From Bacillus sp. FJAT-28004 (GTDB taxonomy: Bacteria; Bacillota; Bacilli; Paenibacillales; Paenibacillaceae), in contig NZ_LGHP01000002.1 of assembly GCF_001280845.1 (NCBI RefSeq), positions 52,552-116,551 on the forward strand: a DNA stretch of 64,000 nucleotides, given 5' to 3'. The notes under the pieces were generated by a model. It saw only the letters and a list, made by a program, of their open reading frames with translations. It was not told the DNA's origin and did no database searches. Position 1 is the first letter of the stretch. Each line of letters starts with the position of its first letter. The position numbers were made by a program, and so were the translations under genes. Of this stretch, positions 26,957 through 37,274 are shown one piece after another.

Positions 26957-27099
26957 ACGAAGCGCTTGTCAAAAAACTAAGGTTGATGCCGGATATGAAG
27001 GCGCTTGTGCTTAAGCCGCCCTCCGAGCATTACTTGGAGGAACTTGGATTAGACTCGGATTCAACCGTTGTAGATGGTGAATTGCAATACGAGGTTTGA
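26953..27099 (+). CDS. Short 48-residue protein overlapping tcdA, probably a truncated remnant
   Basis: GTG at 26953 overlaps the tcdA stop (GTGA), a classical coupling arrangement, and the frame runs 48 codons. The text LVKKLRLMPDMKALVLKPPS, then HYLEELGLDSD, resembles the first part of DUF3052-like proteins (K-L-x-x-x-P-x-M followed by V-L-x-x-P). Those are about 130 residues long. If so, about two thirds is lost: after the stop there is only a terminator. It could instead be an independent small protein. The homology is from memory and not secure. Confidence 0.5.
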   Translation: MNEALVKKLRLMPDMKALVLKPPSEHYLEELGLDSDSTVVDGELQYEV

Positions 27100-27127
27100 A
27101 ATCTCCGTTCGATAAATAAGCAATGAA

Positions 27128-27184
27128 TAAATAGCCGTTTCGAGAAAAAGCGATCTTGCCTTTTCTGCGAATCGGCTATTTTTT
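27128..27184 (+). terminator. Terminator after tcdA and the short frame
   Basis: AAATAGCCG pairs with CGGCTATTT, and TTCG..AGAAAA pairs with TTTTCTGCGAA inside with a few mismatches. Six T at the end. Confidence 0.85.
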
Positions 27185-27315
27185 ATAAACTATGTACGTT
27201 GAATTCCTTGTTATTTTACAGACGATGAGTTCAGTGCTGTGAGTGAATATCTGGCGAACAAATGTGCTAGTATGCTATGATCGGAGTAACAGATGGCAGA
27301 AGGTTGGGGAGCAGG

Positions 27316-28623
27316 ATGGATTTATTTTCATATCAAGAGGCAGAAATGCCGCGTGCCAGGCTGCTTGCAGATCGCATGCGGCCGCAAACGTTAGACGAAT
27401 ATATCGGGCAAGAGCATATAGTAGGAACGGGTAAGCTGCTGCGGCGGGCAATCGAGGGCGATCAGGTATCATCGATATTGTTGTACGGTCCGCCAGGCTG
27501 TGGTAAAACGACGCTAGCCCATATTATATCTCTGCGGACAGCGGGCGAGTTCGTGAAGCTTAACGCGGTGGATGCTTCAGTAAAGGATGTACGTGAGGTA
27601 ATAGATCAGGCTCGTACGAGCAAAGCGATGTATGGCAAGAAGACGACGCTTTTTCTAGATGAGGTGCATCGCTTCAATACAGCTAGGCAGGATGCGCTGC
27701 TTCCTGCTGTCGAGCAGGGTATTATTATTTTTATAGGTGCGACAACTGAAAATCCATTTCATCATGTGAATGGCGCTCTATTGTCTCGTTCAACTTTGTT
27801 TCAGCTCGAAGCGCTTGGCGAGGAGCACGCCTATGAAGCCATGATTAGAGCATTAGCTGATCGTGAGCGGGGTTTAGGTTTTATGGATCTACAAGTGGAT
27901 GAAGACGCGCTGCGGCATATAGCCGCAATGGCGGGCGGTGACATTCGTCGGGCGCTTAATGCGCTTGAGCTGGCTGCGGTGACAACACCATCTGAGATGG
28001 ATGGGTCTGTCCGGCTGACGCTTGAGGTTGCTCAAGAGTCGATAAGGAAGCCATCTATTCGTGCAGATCTATCTACACAATATGATGTGCTATCCGCATT
28101 TCACAAAAGCGTAAGAGGCTCGAGTGACGCAGCATTATTTTGGTTTTTGTATGCGGTGGAAAAGCTGGGCATGGACCCGATGACCTTTATCCGCAGGCTG
28201 ATTGTAGCATGCAGCGAAGATATTGGACTTGCTAATCCACAAGCGATGATTCAAGCGGTCACGGCGATGGATGCTTATCACAAGATAGGCTGGCCTGAAG
28301 CGAAGTATAACATCTCACAAGCGATTCTATTCGCGGTAGAGAGCCCTAAGTCGAATGCTACGGCGATTGCGATCGGCAATGCGGAGGCGGCTATAGAACG
28401 ATCAGGCGACGCAGAAGTGCCGCTGCATCTGCGTGACACTCATTACAAGGGAGCACAGCAGCTTGGTCACGAGGGATACCAATATCCCCATGACTTTCCG
28501 AACCATTACGTAAAGCAGCAATATTTGCCGAGCACGCTTGGGGGAATGACCTTTTATAAGGCTACCGAGCAAGGGATGGAAGATAAAATCAGGCAAAACC
28601 AGCAAAAACGAAAAGGCAAATAA
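27316..28623 (+). CDS. rarA: RarA (MgsA) replication-associated recombination ATPase
   Basis: 435 residues. AAA+ core with Walker [11 protein letters not shown], Walker B FLDEVHRF and sensor [19 protein letters not shown]. The MgsA C-terminal tetramerisation region ends [14 protein letters not shown]. RarA works with SSB at stalled forks. ATG 27316 sits after GGGGAGCAGG; an earlier in-frame ATG at 27277 has no site. B. subtilis yrvN is the positional match. Confidence 0.95.
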   Translation: MDLFSYQEAEMPRARLLADRMRPQTLDEYIGQEHIVGTGKLLRRAIEGDQVSSILLYGPPGCGKTTLAHIISLRTAGEFVKLNAVDASVKDVREVIDQARTSKAMYGKKTTLFLDEVHRFNTARQDALLPAVEQGIIIFIGATTENPFHHVNGALLSRSTLFQLEALGEEHAYEAMIRALADRERGLGFMDLQVDEDALRHIAAMAGGDIRRALNALELAAVTTPSEMDGSVRLTLEVAQESIRKPSIRADLSTQYDVLSAFHKSVRGSSDAALFWFLYAVEKLGMDPMTFIRRLIVACSEDIGLANPQAMIQAVTAMDAYHKIGWPEAKYNISQAILFAVESPKSNATAIAIGNAEAAIERSGDAEVPLHLRDTHYKGAQQLGHEGYQYPHDFPNHYVKQQYLPSTLGGMTFYKATEQGMEDKIRQNQQKRKGK

Positions 28624-28634
28624 TAAATGGCAAA

Positions 28635-28707
28635 GGAAAAACTCCCGCTAATTTGATGGAAGTAAGCTGATTCATGAGCTAACGTCCGTATTAGCGGGAG
28701 TTTTTTC
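28635..28707 (+). terminator. Long-stem terminator after rarA
   Basis: AAAAACTCCCGCTAAT pairs with ATTAGCGGGAGTTTTTT (about 15 bp) with a roughly 36-nt apical region. Confidence 0.85.
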
Positions 28708-28788
28708 TGTTATTTTAATTTTTATCTATAAACATCCGAGATTGTATATTCTCATCCGACTGAAGAAATTCCCTCAGCGGAGCGAGCT

Positions 28789-29874
28789 TTAGGCAATCGC
28801 GAACATAAGGCCGAAATAACCGAATACTACGGTCAAAATACTCATTACAAATGCAGGGATAAGCTTATTTGCGCGGTACATCCAGATCAGACCGACTGCC
28901 ATAAGTGCAGCTGCCGCAAGCATGAGCAGGCTCTCCATGTTCATCGTGAATTTCAAGCTGATGTCAGGGCTGAAACTGCCTTTGTAAATCGATGTAAAAA
29001 GTGATGAAGGTGATTCCGATTGGAGCGTTTCCTTCACTTTATGCGGAGGTGCTTGTTGTCCAAGGACGCCTGTTGCTGCAAGCACGAGCAATGCAATCAA
29101 ACTTTCTGCCTTTAGCCACCGTCTCGGATTGAAATTCGGATTTTTTTTGGCTGCCTTTTTGTATCCGAAGCCGTTGGAGAAAGCAAATAGCAGCAAAGGC
29201 AAAATGAGTAGATGTTTGATCAGCAGCATCTGGCCGTAAGGAAGCATCCATGAGTTCACATATTCTGGAGTCGTGAACGACATAAGCGTAATGCCAGCAA
29301 GAAGCGTTACCACGACAGAAATAATGGCCACTGGCGAAAACCAACGTAGAAATGCGTTCCAATTTGCATCATCTTTGGAAAACCAACTGATTATAAACAA
29401 GATGCCAATCCATACGCTGACTGCGAGAAAATGAGCAGAATGTGTAATTAACCCTTTAAATCCATAGAGTGATGAAGCATGTCCTGCATAACCTAGCCAT
29501 ACGATTAGCAAAAAGGTAACAAACAAAGCAACCTTCGGCATATGCTTATCGCCCCGGAATGCTTTAAGTCCTAGTAAAAAAGCGAGTCCAGCTGATCCAA
29601 TCGCTGTCCAAAGCCATGCCTTTCCCGTATTAACATCGAGAAGGATGCTCTTCAGAATGGCGCCATAAGTCATGTCAAAGTCTTTGGCAAATACGAGAGC
29701 AAGCTTATGAATAGGAACATAGGATAAGATCGGTATTGCTATTGCGCATGCGAGCAGCAGGCCATGAGGCACATGCACGGAGGGCCTTCTATCCTCCGGT
29801 ACAAGCCGCAATAGAAAGGTGCCCGTTAAAATGGCGAAGCAAATGTATAGAAGGCCTTCGCTGATATAGATCAT
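28789..29874 (-). CDS. copD: CopD-domain copper-resistance membrane protein
   Basis: 361 residues with about nine hydrophobic helices. The CopD pattern is in the middle (LITHSAHFLAVSVWIGILF) and in later helices (GQMLLIKHLLILPLLLFAF). CopD is a membrane partner of CopC in copper handling; B. subtilis carries the two as a single fused YcnJ. Here the start overlaps the copC stop by one base (TAATG), so production is coupled. Its conserved membrane histidines are present in HSAH and KHLL. Confidence 0.87.
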   Translation of the reverse strand: MIYISEGLLYICFAILTGTFLLRLVPEDRRPSVHVPHGLLLACAIAIPILSYVPIHKLALVFAKDFDMTYGAILKSILLDVNTGKAWLWTAIGSAGLAFLLGLKAFRGDKHMPKVALFVTFLLIVWLGYAGHASSLYGFKGLITHSAHFLAVSVWIGILFIISWFSKDDANWNAFLRWFSPVAIISVVVTLLAGITLMSFTTPEYVNSWMLPYGQMLLIKHLLILPLLLFAFSNGFGYKKAAKKNPNFNPRRWLKAESLIALLVLAATGVLGQQAPPHKVKETLQSESPSSLFTSIYKGSFSPDISLKFTMNMESLLMLAAAALMAVGLIWMYRANKLIPAFVMSILTVVFGYFGLMFAIA

Positions 29875-30446
29875 TATTTGCGCCTCCGCATGAATAAGAG
29901 AGCTGCTGTTACAATGATGACTCCGATAATTACATAGGGAGTATAGTTCGTTCCTGCATCATTAGTTGAAGTTTCGCTGCTTCCACCGTCAGTATTCGTG
30001 CTTGCTTCAGGTGAAGGAGTAGGAGCAGTCGTCGCTGCTGGTGCATCCGTGGCAGTGGTCGTTTCTGGTTCTTGTGTTGGTTCTTCAGTAACAACTGGCG
30101 CTTCTACAGTAAACGAATAGTCACCTTCCACTGAATGACCATCCGCTCCGATAATTACCCACTTTATAGTATAAATACCATTAGGCAGAGCAGCGGGAAC
30201 CGATCCAGTCATCGTCATGCCGTCAATCTCGACCTTCTCTTTTTCCATTTCCTCGCCGGCAGCATTCAATATTTTAAAATTACTAAGCTTCTCGATCTTT
30301 GTGTTAAACGTCATCTCTATACGCTCTGGTGAAGCAGTGACCGTTGCATCTCGCGCAGGTACCGCACTTTCAAGTTTGGAATGAGCCATCGCTACGCCCG
30401 GAACGAGCCACAGGGCCGCAAGGAAAATAAGCAATATTCGTTTCAT
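29874..30446 (-). CDS. copC: CopC-domain copper-binding protein, membrane-anchored
   Basis: 190 residues: signal peptide ending GVAMA, so the mature protein starts HSKLESAVPA, with the N-terminal His that forms part of the CopC copper site. A second conserved segment is IGADGHSVEGDYSF. After the beta-sandwich comes a Thr/Pro/Glu-rich linker (about 120-160), a membrane helix and a basic RRRK end, so it is anchored outside the cell. Partner of copD downstream. No copper-responsive operator was recognised upstream. Confidence 0.87.
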   Translation of the reverse strand: MKRILLIFLAALWLVPGVAMAHSKLESAVPARDATVTASPERIEMTFNTKIEKLSNFKILNAAGEEMEKEKVEIDGMTMTGSVPAALPNGIYTIKWVIIGADGHSVEGDYSFTVEAPVVTEEPTQEPETTTATDAPAATTAPTPSPEASTNTDGGSSETSTNDAGTNYTPYVIIGVIIVTAALLFMRRRK

Positions 30447-30584
30447 TTGTAAACCTCCTACATATTTTTGTAACGAGCCTACTTGGTAAGCTCATTGCAT
30501 TATAACAGATTCCAATTAGCTGTTGCTCCACATAAAATGACCAATTCATTGCGGCTTTATGAACATTTGTTGAAGTTCGATTTA

Positions 30585-30682
30585 TTAAAATATAAGAAGG
30601 TATATCATTTGCTCCTACTTATGTTATATTTCTCCGTCAAAGCAGCTTCAGCATCCAGAGGACGCTGAAGGCGTTTTTGCTT
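30585..30682 (+). repeat. Hairpin-bearing dispersed repeat (family B), copy 1
   Basis: About 98 bp matching 52732-52830 at roughly 85-90% by eye. It holds ATATCATTTGCTCCTACTTA, CTCCGTCAAAGC and the hairpin CTTCAGC.TCC-AGA-GGA.GCTGAAG followed by GCGTTTTTGC. It lies in the divergent gap between copC and the CorC-type gene; the rest of this 471-base gap contains no other recognised feature except the long leader of the next gene. Open frames through the two copies are in different phases, so the element is non-coding. Confidence 0.85.
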
Positions 30683-30917
30683 AGCCTCATAAAAAACGCA
30701 TAGAAAGACTGAAAATCCGTGTATAAGTGTTAGCCTATGACGAATAGACATAATTACAGTCTTGAGAGCGGATTGCCTCATGGCTTTACCGTTTGACGCG
30801 GCGGTTTGTCATCTAGGAGAAATCTCACATTACACAAAGATTGCCGTATCTTTGTTCCAAAAGGAGGTGCACCTGTCATCGCATCCCGTTTCATTTATTG
30901 CGGAGGACAGGAATCTA

Positions 30918-32264
30918 TTGAATGACCCATTACCGACCAGTATGTCTTTGCTGCTCATTTTTATTTTCGTAATGATGAACAGTTTTTTTGTTGCTGCCGA
31001 GTTTGCAATGGTGAAAGCTAGAGGAAGCCGCTTGGATGCAATAGGTGCAGAGGGAGATACACGAGCAAAACTAGCCTCTCATATGACAGGTAATCTGGAT
31101 GCTTATTTGTCTGCATGCCAGCTTGGCATTACGCTTGCATCGCTTGGTCTTGGATGGGTTGGGGGGCCTGCGATCGCTAATGTGATCATACCAGCTATGG
31201 GGTTCATCGGTATTCGCAGTGAATGGTTCATTCATGTTTTTTCATTTTTGCTTGCCTTTACTCTCATAACGATGCTGCATATTGTACTTGGAGAGCTGGC
31301 GCCAAAAACGCTGGCAATCCGCAAAGCTGAATCCATTACGCGATTGACAGCATGGCCGCTCGTTTGTTTTTATAAGCTTATGTTTCCCTTTATTTGGTTA
31401 TTTAACGGCATGGCCAATCTGCTTCTGAGAAAAATCGGAATTGAGCCCGTGACCGAGAAGGATTCTGCACATACAGAAGATGAAATTCGGATTCTGATGA
31501 AGGAAAGCCACAAAAACGGACTAATAGACAATATGGAGCTTACACTCGTCGATAACATTTTTGATTTTGCCGAGACAAATGCGCGCGAAATTATGATTCC
31601 TCGTACAGAAATGATATGTCTGAATACGAGCCACAATTTATCCGACAATAAAAAAATTGCACTGGAGCAAATGCTAACGCGTTATCCGGTTTGTGAGAAT
31701 GACAAGGACAACATCATTGGATTCGTGCACATCAAGGATTTGCTGAAGGACACGATGCATAACCTGCAAGATATTAGGCAAATTACGAGACCGATTACGA
31801 CAGTACCCGAATCGATGCAAATAAGTACGCTGCTAAAGCTGATGCAAAAACGAAAGTCGCAAATCGCTATTTTGATTGATGAGTACGGAGGTACATCAGG
31901 CTTAGTGACTCTGGAGGATATTATGGAGGAAATCGTCGGCGAGATTCAAGACGAATTTGACGAGGAACGAGAGCCTCTCGAGAAAAAGGATGACAATACC
32001 TACTCGATTAGTGGACTCATGCTGATTGAGGAAGTCAATAGCTTCTTCAATCTTGATATAGAGACAGATGATTACGATACAATTGGAGGTTGGATTTATT
32101 CCAAGATAAACATACCTCCTGTCAATAACCAACGTGTCGATTATGCGGGCGAGTATGAATTCATTATCGAAGAGACGGATCATCTTCGGATTTCACGTCT
32201 TATGGTCTGTAAGATCGGTGAGAAGAGAAAAGGGCAGGGCGGTCAGCATTTTGGTTCAAAATGA
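30918..32264 (+). CDS. CorC/HlyC (CNNM-type) transporter-associated protein
   Basis: About 448 residues. DUF21 membrane domain first (FVAAEFAMVKARGSRLD, then CQLGITLASLGLGWVG), then two CBS domains (REIMIPRTEMICL; LIDEYGGTSGLVTLEDIMEE) and a C-terminal CorC_HlyC domain. Relatives take part in magnesium or other cation efflux; 'hemolysin' is a historical name. The start is uncertain. TTG 30918 has GGAGGA 10-11 bases upstream and gives the family's NDPLPTS start. A perfect AAAGGAGGTG at 30860-30869 stands before no standard codon, only an in-frame CTG at 30873. Confidence 0.85.
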   Translation: MNDPLPTSMSLLLIFIFVMMNSFFVAAEFAMVKARGSRLDAIGAEGDTRAKLASHMTGNLDAYLSACQLGITLASLGLGWVGGPAIANVIIPAMGFIGIRSEWFIHVFSFLLAFTLITMLHIVLGELAPKTLAIRKAESITRLTAWPLVCFYKLMFPFIWLFNGMANLLLRKIGIEPVTEKDSAHTEDEIRILMKESHKNGLIDNMELTLVDNIFDFAETNAREIMIPRTEMICLNTSHNLSDNKKIALEQMLTRYPVCENDKDNIIGFVHIKDLLKDTMHNLQDIRQITRPITTVPESMQISTLLKLMQKRKSQIAILIDEYGGTSGLVTLEDIMEEIVGEIQDEFDEEREPLEKKDDNTYSISGLMLIEEVNSFFNLDIETDDYDTIGGWIYSKINIPPVNNQRVDYAGEYEFIIEETDHLRISRLMVCKIGEKRKGQGGQHFGSK

Positions 32265-32282
32265 GCGTATTGATCAAAAGAA

Positions 32283-32327
32283 AAAGCTGCCTGACGCATC
32301 GTGAATGGATGCGTCAGGCAGCTTTTT
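32283..32327. terminator. Bidirectional terminator between the CorC-type gene and mnmA
   Basis: An 18-bp perfect stem (AAAGCTGCCTGACGCATC and its complement) with a 7-nt loop, flanked by A-rich and T-rich runs, so it works in both directions for the convergent pair. Confidence 0.95.
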
Positions 32328-32334
32328 ATGTTGG

Positions 32335-33498
<1,164 letters not shown>

Positions 33499-33669
33499 TT
33501 ATTATTGTAACATAGGCTGCAAACTTTTTCATGAAGATGTCAACCTTTTTGCACATTCTGCCCGTTCGATATGTTAACATATAAGTGAAATGGGAATACA
33601 GAGAATTAACAACCAATGCGTCAGACACATTCATAAATCAATACTAAAAACAATAAAAGAGGTGCCACT

Positions 33670-34089
33670 TTGAAAATATCGACGAAAGGCCGCTATGGCT
33701 TAACAATTATGATGGAGCTTGCGGCTAAATTTGGTGAAGGCCCTACTTCGCTCAAAAGTATCGCTGAACGGAATCAGCTTTCCGAACACTATTTGGAGCA
33801 ATTAGTAGCACCCTTGAGAAACGCAGGTCTTGTGAAAAGTATTCGCGGAGCTTATGGCGGTTATATTTTATCGAAGGATCCAGAAACGATTACGTCTGGG
33901 GATATTATTCGGATTCTAGAAGGACCGATCTCGCCTGTAGACTTTACAGAAGAAGACGATCCGGCTAAACGTCAGCTATGGCTGCGCATTCGCGACAGTA
34001 TTGCAGAAGTATTAGACTCGACTACACTTGCAGATCTAATCAATTTCGAAGACGCTGGCAAACCTGATAGCTATATGTTCTATATTTAA
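33670..34089 (+). CDS. cymR: CymR-like Rrf2 family regulator
   Basis: 139 residues with a TTG start. Rrf2 winged helix (MKISTKGRYGLTIMMELAAK, then LSEHYLEQLVAPLRNAGLV). No Cys residue is present, unlike iron-sulfur IscR; this fits CymR, the cysteine-metabolism repressor that acts with CysK in B. subtilis. AGAGGTGCC precedes the start. It lies 12 bases before a cysteine desulfurase, as in B. subtilis. Confidence 0.88.
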   Translation: MKISTKGRYGLTIMMELAAKFGEGPTSLKSIAERNQLSEHYLEQLVAPLRNAGLVKSIRGAYGGYILSKDPETITSGDIIRILEGPISPVDFTEEDDPAKRQLWLRIRDSIAEVLDSTTLADLINFEDAGKPDSYMFYI

Positions 34090-34101
34090 GGAAGCTGACC
34101 T

Positions 34102-35256
34102 ATGAAAAAACATTATTTTGATCATGCCGCTACTACGCCTATGCATCCTGCCGTCATCCAAGCGATGCTTGAGGTTATGCAAGGTTCTGGCGGCAATTCG
34201 TCTAGTATGCATGCTTTCGGAAGAGCGGCCAAGCATCAGTTAAATCGATCACGAGACCTCATTTCAGCAGCAATCGGCTGCAAGCCAGCACAATTATTAT
34301 TTACCTCAGGCGGTACCGAAAGCGATAACGCCGCATTGATTGGTGCCGCCAGAGCACAACGCAAACGAGGCAAATCACATATCATAACTTCAGCGGGTGA
34401 ACATCACGCTGTTCTTCATACATGCGAGTGGCTGGTTAAGGAAGAAGGTTACTCCCTTACCGTGCTGCCTATTGATAGCTGCGGGCGAACATCGCCGGAG
34501 CTTGTTCAAGAAGCCATGACCCCAGAAACAGGACTCATTAGCATCATGCATGGAAATAACGAGGTTGGCACGATCCAGCCGATAGAAGAAATCGGGCACA
34601 TAGCTAAAGCTGGCGGGGCGGTTTTTCATGTTGATGCTGTTCAAACCTTGGGCTTGTTCGAATATAAGCTTGATGAGCTGCCAATTGATTTGATGAGTTT
34701 CTCTGCCCATAAGATCAACGGTCCACAAGGTGTTGGTGCACTATATGTGGCTAACGGCACTCCGATTGATGCTCTCCAGCATGGCGGATCTCAGGAAAGA
34801 AAACGGCGCGCAGGGACAGAAAACATTGCGGGGATCGTTGGGTTTGCAACCGCAGTTGATATTTCTGTGAACGAGCGAGAAAATAAGCAACTTTTTATGG
34901 ACGAGCTTCGTAAGAGATGGATAGAACTGCTTCACAAGCATGTTGAAGTGCCTATCGTTATTAATGGCTGTGAGCAGCACTTCTTGCCGCATATCGTAAA
35001 TGTCAGCTTTATCGGTGTCGATACGGAGACGATGCTTATGAATTTGGATATGGAAGGTATCGCAGCCGCAAGCGGTTCCGCTTGCACCTCCGGCGCGCTT
35101 GAAAGGTCACATGTACTTAGAGCAATGCAATTGCCCGAGGAACAAATTAATTCAGCAGTAAGATTTAGCTTCGGTTTGGGGAATACTTTGGAGGAATTAG
35201 AAGATGCCGCACAGAAAATTGGAACAATCGTGAGGCGTATTCGTAATAACTACTAG
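34102..35256 (+). CDS. Cysteine desulfurase (IscS/YrvO type)
   Basis: 384 residues, PLP-dependent, fold type I. The PLP lysine is K204 (SFSAHKINGPQG); the persulfide cysteine is C328 (ASGSACTSG). The HAATTPMHPAV start and GNNEVGTIQP are typical. It moves sulfur from cysteine to acceptors, here probably MnmA, encoded nearby on the other strand. Operon with cymR. The paralogue-specific partner cannot be shown from sequence alone. Confidence 0.93.
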   Translation: MKKHYFDHAATTPMHPAVIQAMLEVMQGSGGNSSSMHAFGRAAKHQLNRSRDLISAAIGCKPAQLLFTSGGTESDNAALIGAARAQRKRGKSHIITSAGEHHAVLHTCEWLVKEEGYSLTVLPIDSCGRTSPELVQEAMTPETGLISIMHGNNEVGTIQPIEEIGHIAKAGGAVFHVDAVQTLGLFEYKLDELPIDLMSFSAHKINGPQGVGALYVANGTPIDALQHGGSQERKRRAGTENIAGIVGFATAVDISVNERENKQLFMDELRKRWIELLHKHVEVPIVINGCEQHFLPHIVNVSFIGVDTETMLMNLDMEGIAAASGSACTSGALERSHVLRAMQLPEEQINSAVRFSFGLGNTLEELEDAAQKIGTIVRRIRNNY

Positions 35257-35273
35257 GAGGACTCCAGCTAAGC

Positions 35274-35810
35274 GTGATCAAACTTCAACGTCTTATTGGA
35301 CTACCCGTCATCGTTATCCATTCCGGCAAACTTGTTGGAACCGTCAAGGACGCCTGGTTCGATGAGCATTGGCAGCTGAAAGGCCTGATACTCGATTGTC
35401 CCAAGTGGTTTGCTTCATCCGTAAAAATAGTGGAGTGGACTCACGTGTTATCATGCGGAGAGGACACCGTTATAATAGCAAGTGAAGCAGCGATCGTTCG
35501 GATGAAGTCGAAGCAATTGCTACGTTCTTTTTACACGGGATTAGTGAAATTAAAGGATTTACCCGTCGTAACTGTCCAGGGTGTTCAACTTGGCCGGGTG
35601 TCGGATGTTTATTTTTACCCAAAAGAGGGTACACAAATAGTAGGCTACGAGCTTACGGACGGTTTTGTTTCGGATCTGATGGAAGGGCGCAGATGGCTGA
35701 AGGCGCCGAGTGATCCGGATAACGTATTACTCGGGGAAGACGCGATTATTGTTCCTGCTGTCAGTGAAGCGGAATTGGAGCCTGTCGCAGCTTCCAATTT
35801 CAGAGGATAG
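35274..35810 (+). CDS. PRC-barrel domain protein (YrrD-like)
   Basis: 178 residues, GTG start with GGAGGA upstream. Two PRC-barrel units: residues about 1-75 (LQRLIGLPVIVIHSGKLVGT) and about 88-160 (LKDLPVVTVQGVQLGRVSDV). PRC-barrels occur in RNA metabolism and photosynthesis proteins and often bind other proteins; function here is unknown. B. subtilis YrrD is the likely counterpart. No membrane segment. Confidence 0.82.
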   Translation: MIKLQRLIGLPVIVIHSGKLVGTVKDAWFDEHWQLKGLILDCPKWFASSVKIVEWTHVLSCGEDTVIIASEAAIVRMKSKQLLRSFYTGLVKLKDLPVVTVQGVQLGRVSDVYFYPKEGTQIVGYELTDGFVSDLMEGRRWLKAPSDPDNVLLGEDAIIVPAVSEAELEPVAASNFRG

Positions 35811-35823
35811 GGAGAAATGAAAG

Positions 35824-36021
35824 ATGATGAGATGTCCGAATTGTAATTCGAAAGATATCGGAAAGATCGGTTCCCACCAGTTTTATTGCTGGGGCTGCTT
35901 CATTGAATTGACGGTTAACGGCGACAAAATGTCGGTTTACCAAGTTGAAGAGGATGGCACGTTAAGCTCGCTCGACGACTTGTTTTTTGAAGAAGAAATT
36001 ACACAGGTTCACGTCAACTGA
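35824..36021 (+). CDS. Small zinc-ribbon protein
   Basis: 65 residues with CPNCNSKDIGKIGSHQFYCW ending in a second CxxC (CWGC), a zinc-ribbon layout. The C-terminal half is acidic (EEDGTLSSLDDLFFEEE). Small relatives are common in this position in Bacillales and remain hypothetical. The ATG has GGGAGAAATGAAAG just upstream; the second Met codon could also be used. A terminator follows. Confidence 0.75.
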   Translation: MMRCPNCNSKDIGKIGSHQFYCWGCFIELTVNGDKMSVYQVEEDGTLSSLDDLFFEEEITQVHVN

Positions 36022-36047
36022 CGTGCGTTGCTATAAACATGAATATC

Positions 36048-36076
36048 AAAAGACGGTCTTTGGCCGTCTTTTTTTT
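36048..36076 (+). terminator. Terminator after the zinc-ribbon gene
   Basis: AAAAGACGG pairs with CCGTCTTTT around a 7-nt loop, then a T run. Confidence 0.9.
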
Positions 36077-36176
36077 GCTGTTCTAGGATGAATTTTAGCG
36101 CTTGTACATATACTGAACTAGTTCGGCTTGTCTTGCAAAGGACGAATCGAATAAAGAAAGTTCGGGGGTGAGGACG

Positions 36177-37247
36177 GTGGAACGCTTTACAAAGAACCGT
36201 CTGTTTGTATGGCTGGTTTATATCATATTAGCGCTGCTTGCGATTTATCTCTTGCTGCTTATTAAGCCGCTTATCTTGAACGTTTATGTTTTTGTAAAAG
36301 CGGTTTTTGCGCCATTTATAATCGCGATGATCATATCCTATGTGCTGAATCCTATCGTTACGATGCTGCATGACCGAAAGGTTCCTAGGACGATTGCGGT
36401 GCTGCTCATTTATGCTGTGTTCTGTGCAGTCATTACAGTACTTCTTGTTAACTTGATTCCGATGTTCATCGAGCAAGTGCAGGAAATAAACCGTCATGTG
36501 CCTGAGCTTTCGATGCGTGCGCAAAATATCGTCACAGACATTAATAATACTTCTTTTTTACCGGAAAGCATTCGGAGCGGGCTCAATAAGTCGCTTTTGC
36601 ACATGGAGAAAAAGCTGTCGGAGAGTCTGTTTAACTTTGTTAACAATATCGGCTCCATGTTGAATGCTGTGTTTATCGCGTTCATTATTCCGTTTCTTGC
36701 CTTCTATATATTAAAGGATTTTGACGTGTTTGAACGAACCGTCATAACGTATGTCCCTAAATCGCATCGCAAAAACACGGTCAGGCTGCTTAAGGACATC
36801 GATACGGCATTAGGCAGCTATATTCGCGGTCAATTCTTGGTGTGCGTTATCGTAGGCGTACTGGCTTACTTCGGTTATCTATTGATTGGAATGCCATACG
36901 CTTTGCTGCTTGCCGGCATTGTTGCTATCACGAATGTCATCCCTTATCTAGGGCCATTTTTTGGGGCGGCACCCGCAATTCTAATGGCGTCTACCGTTTC
37001 AATAAAGATGGTCATTCTCGTGGCGATTATTAACACCTTATGTCAAATACTTGAAGGCAACGTTATTTCTCCGCAGGTTGTAGGCCGAACGCTTCATATG
37101 CATCCCTTGTCAATCATTTTTGCATTGCTGGTCGGAGGGGAAATTGCCGGCATTGTTGGCATGATTTTGGCGGTTCCTATTTTTGCGGCTTGCAAAGTCA
37201 TCATTCAGCATATGTTCGCCTATTACGTGCGGAGAAAGATTATTTGA
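36177..37247 (+). CDS. AI-2E transporter family permease (YrrI-like)
   Basis: About 356 residues. Around seven to eight helices with the family pattern (FAPFIIAMIISYVLNPIVTM, IIPFLAFYILKDFD, YVPKSHRKNTVRLLKDID, ITNVIPYLGPFFGA, EGNVISPQVVGRTLHMHPL). The family includes sodium/proton antiporters and a proposed AI-2 exporter; the substrate here is not known. GTG 36177 has GGGGGTGA 5 bases ahead; GTG at 36168 is a possible earlier start. B. subtilis yrrI sits before alaS as here. Confidence 0.88.
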   Translation: MERFTKNRLFVWLVYIILALLAIYLLLLIKPLILNVYVFVKAVFAPFIIAMIISYVLNPIVTMLHDRKVPRTIAVLLIYAVFCAVITVLLVNLIPMFIEQVQEINRHVPELSMRAQNIVTDINNTSFLPESIRSGLNKSLLHMEKKLSESLFNFVNNIGSMLNAVFIAFIIPFLAFYILKDFDVFERTVITYVPKSHRKNTVRLLKDIDTALGSYIRGQFLVCVIVGVLAYFGYLLIGMPYALLLAGIVAITNVIPYLGPFFGAAPAILMASTVSIKMVILVAIINTLCQILEGNVISPQVVGRTLHMHPLSIIFALLVGGEIAGIVGMILAVPIFAACKVIIQHMFAYYVRRKII

Positions 37248-37272
37248 CAGGCGGATAGGCTGTAGCTATAAT
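37244..37272 (+). promoter_or_regulatory. Perfect-consensus sigma-A promoter of alaS
   Basis: TTGACA (37244-37249), exactly 17 bp, TATAAT (37267-37272). The -35 box overlaps the stop codon of the upstream permease gene. Confidence 0.92.
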
Positions 37273-37274
37273 TT

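Noticed and set aside
30690-30917. Long leader of the CorC-type gene considered as a magnesium (M-box) or manganese (yybP-ykoY) riboswitch.
   Set aside because: Neither family's conserved core could be found by eye; an Infernal scan of the segment against RF00380 and RF00080 would decide.
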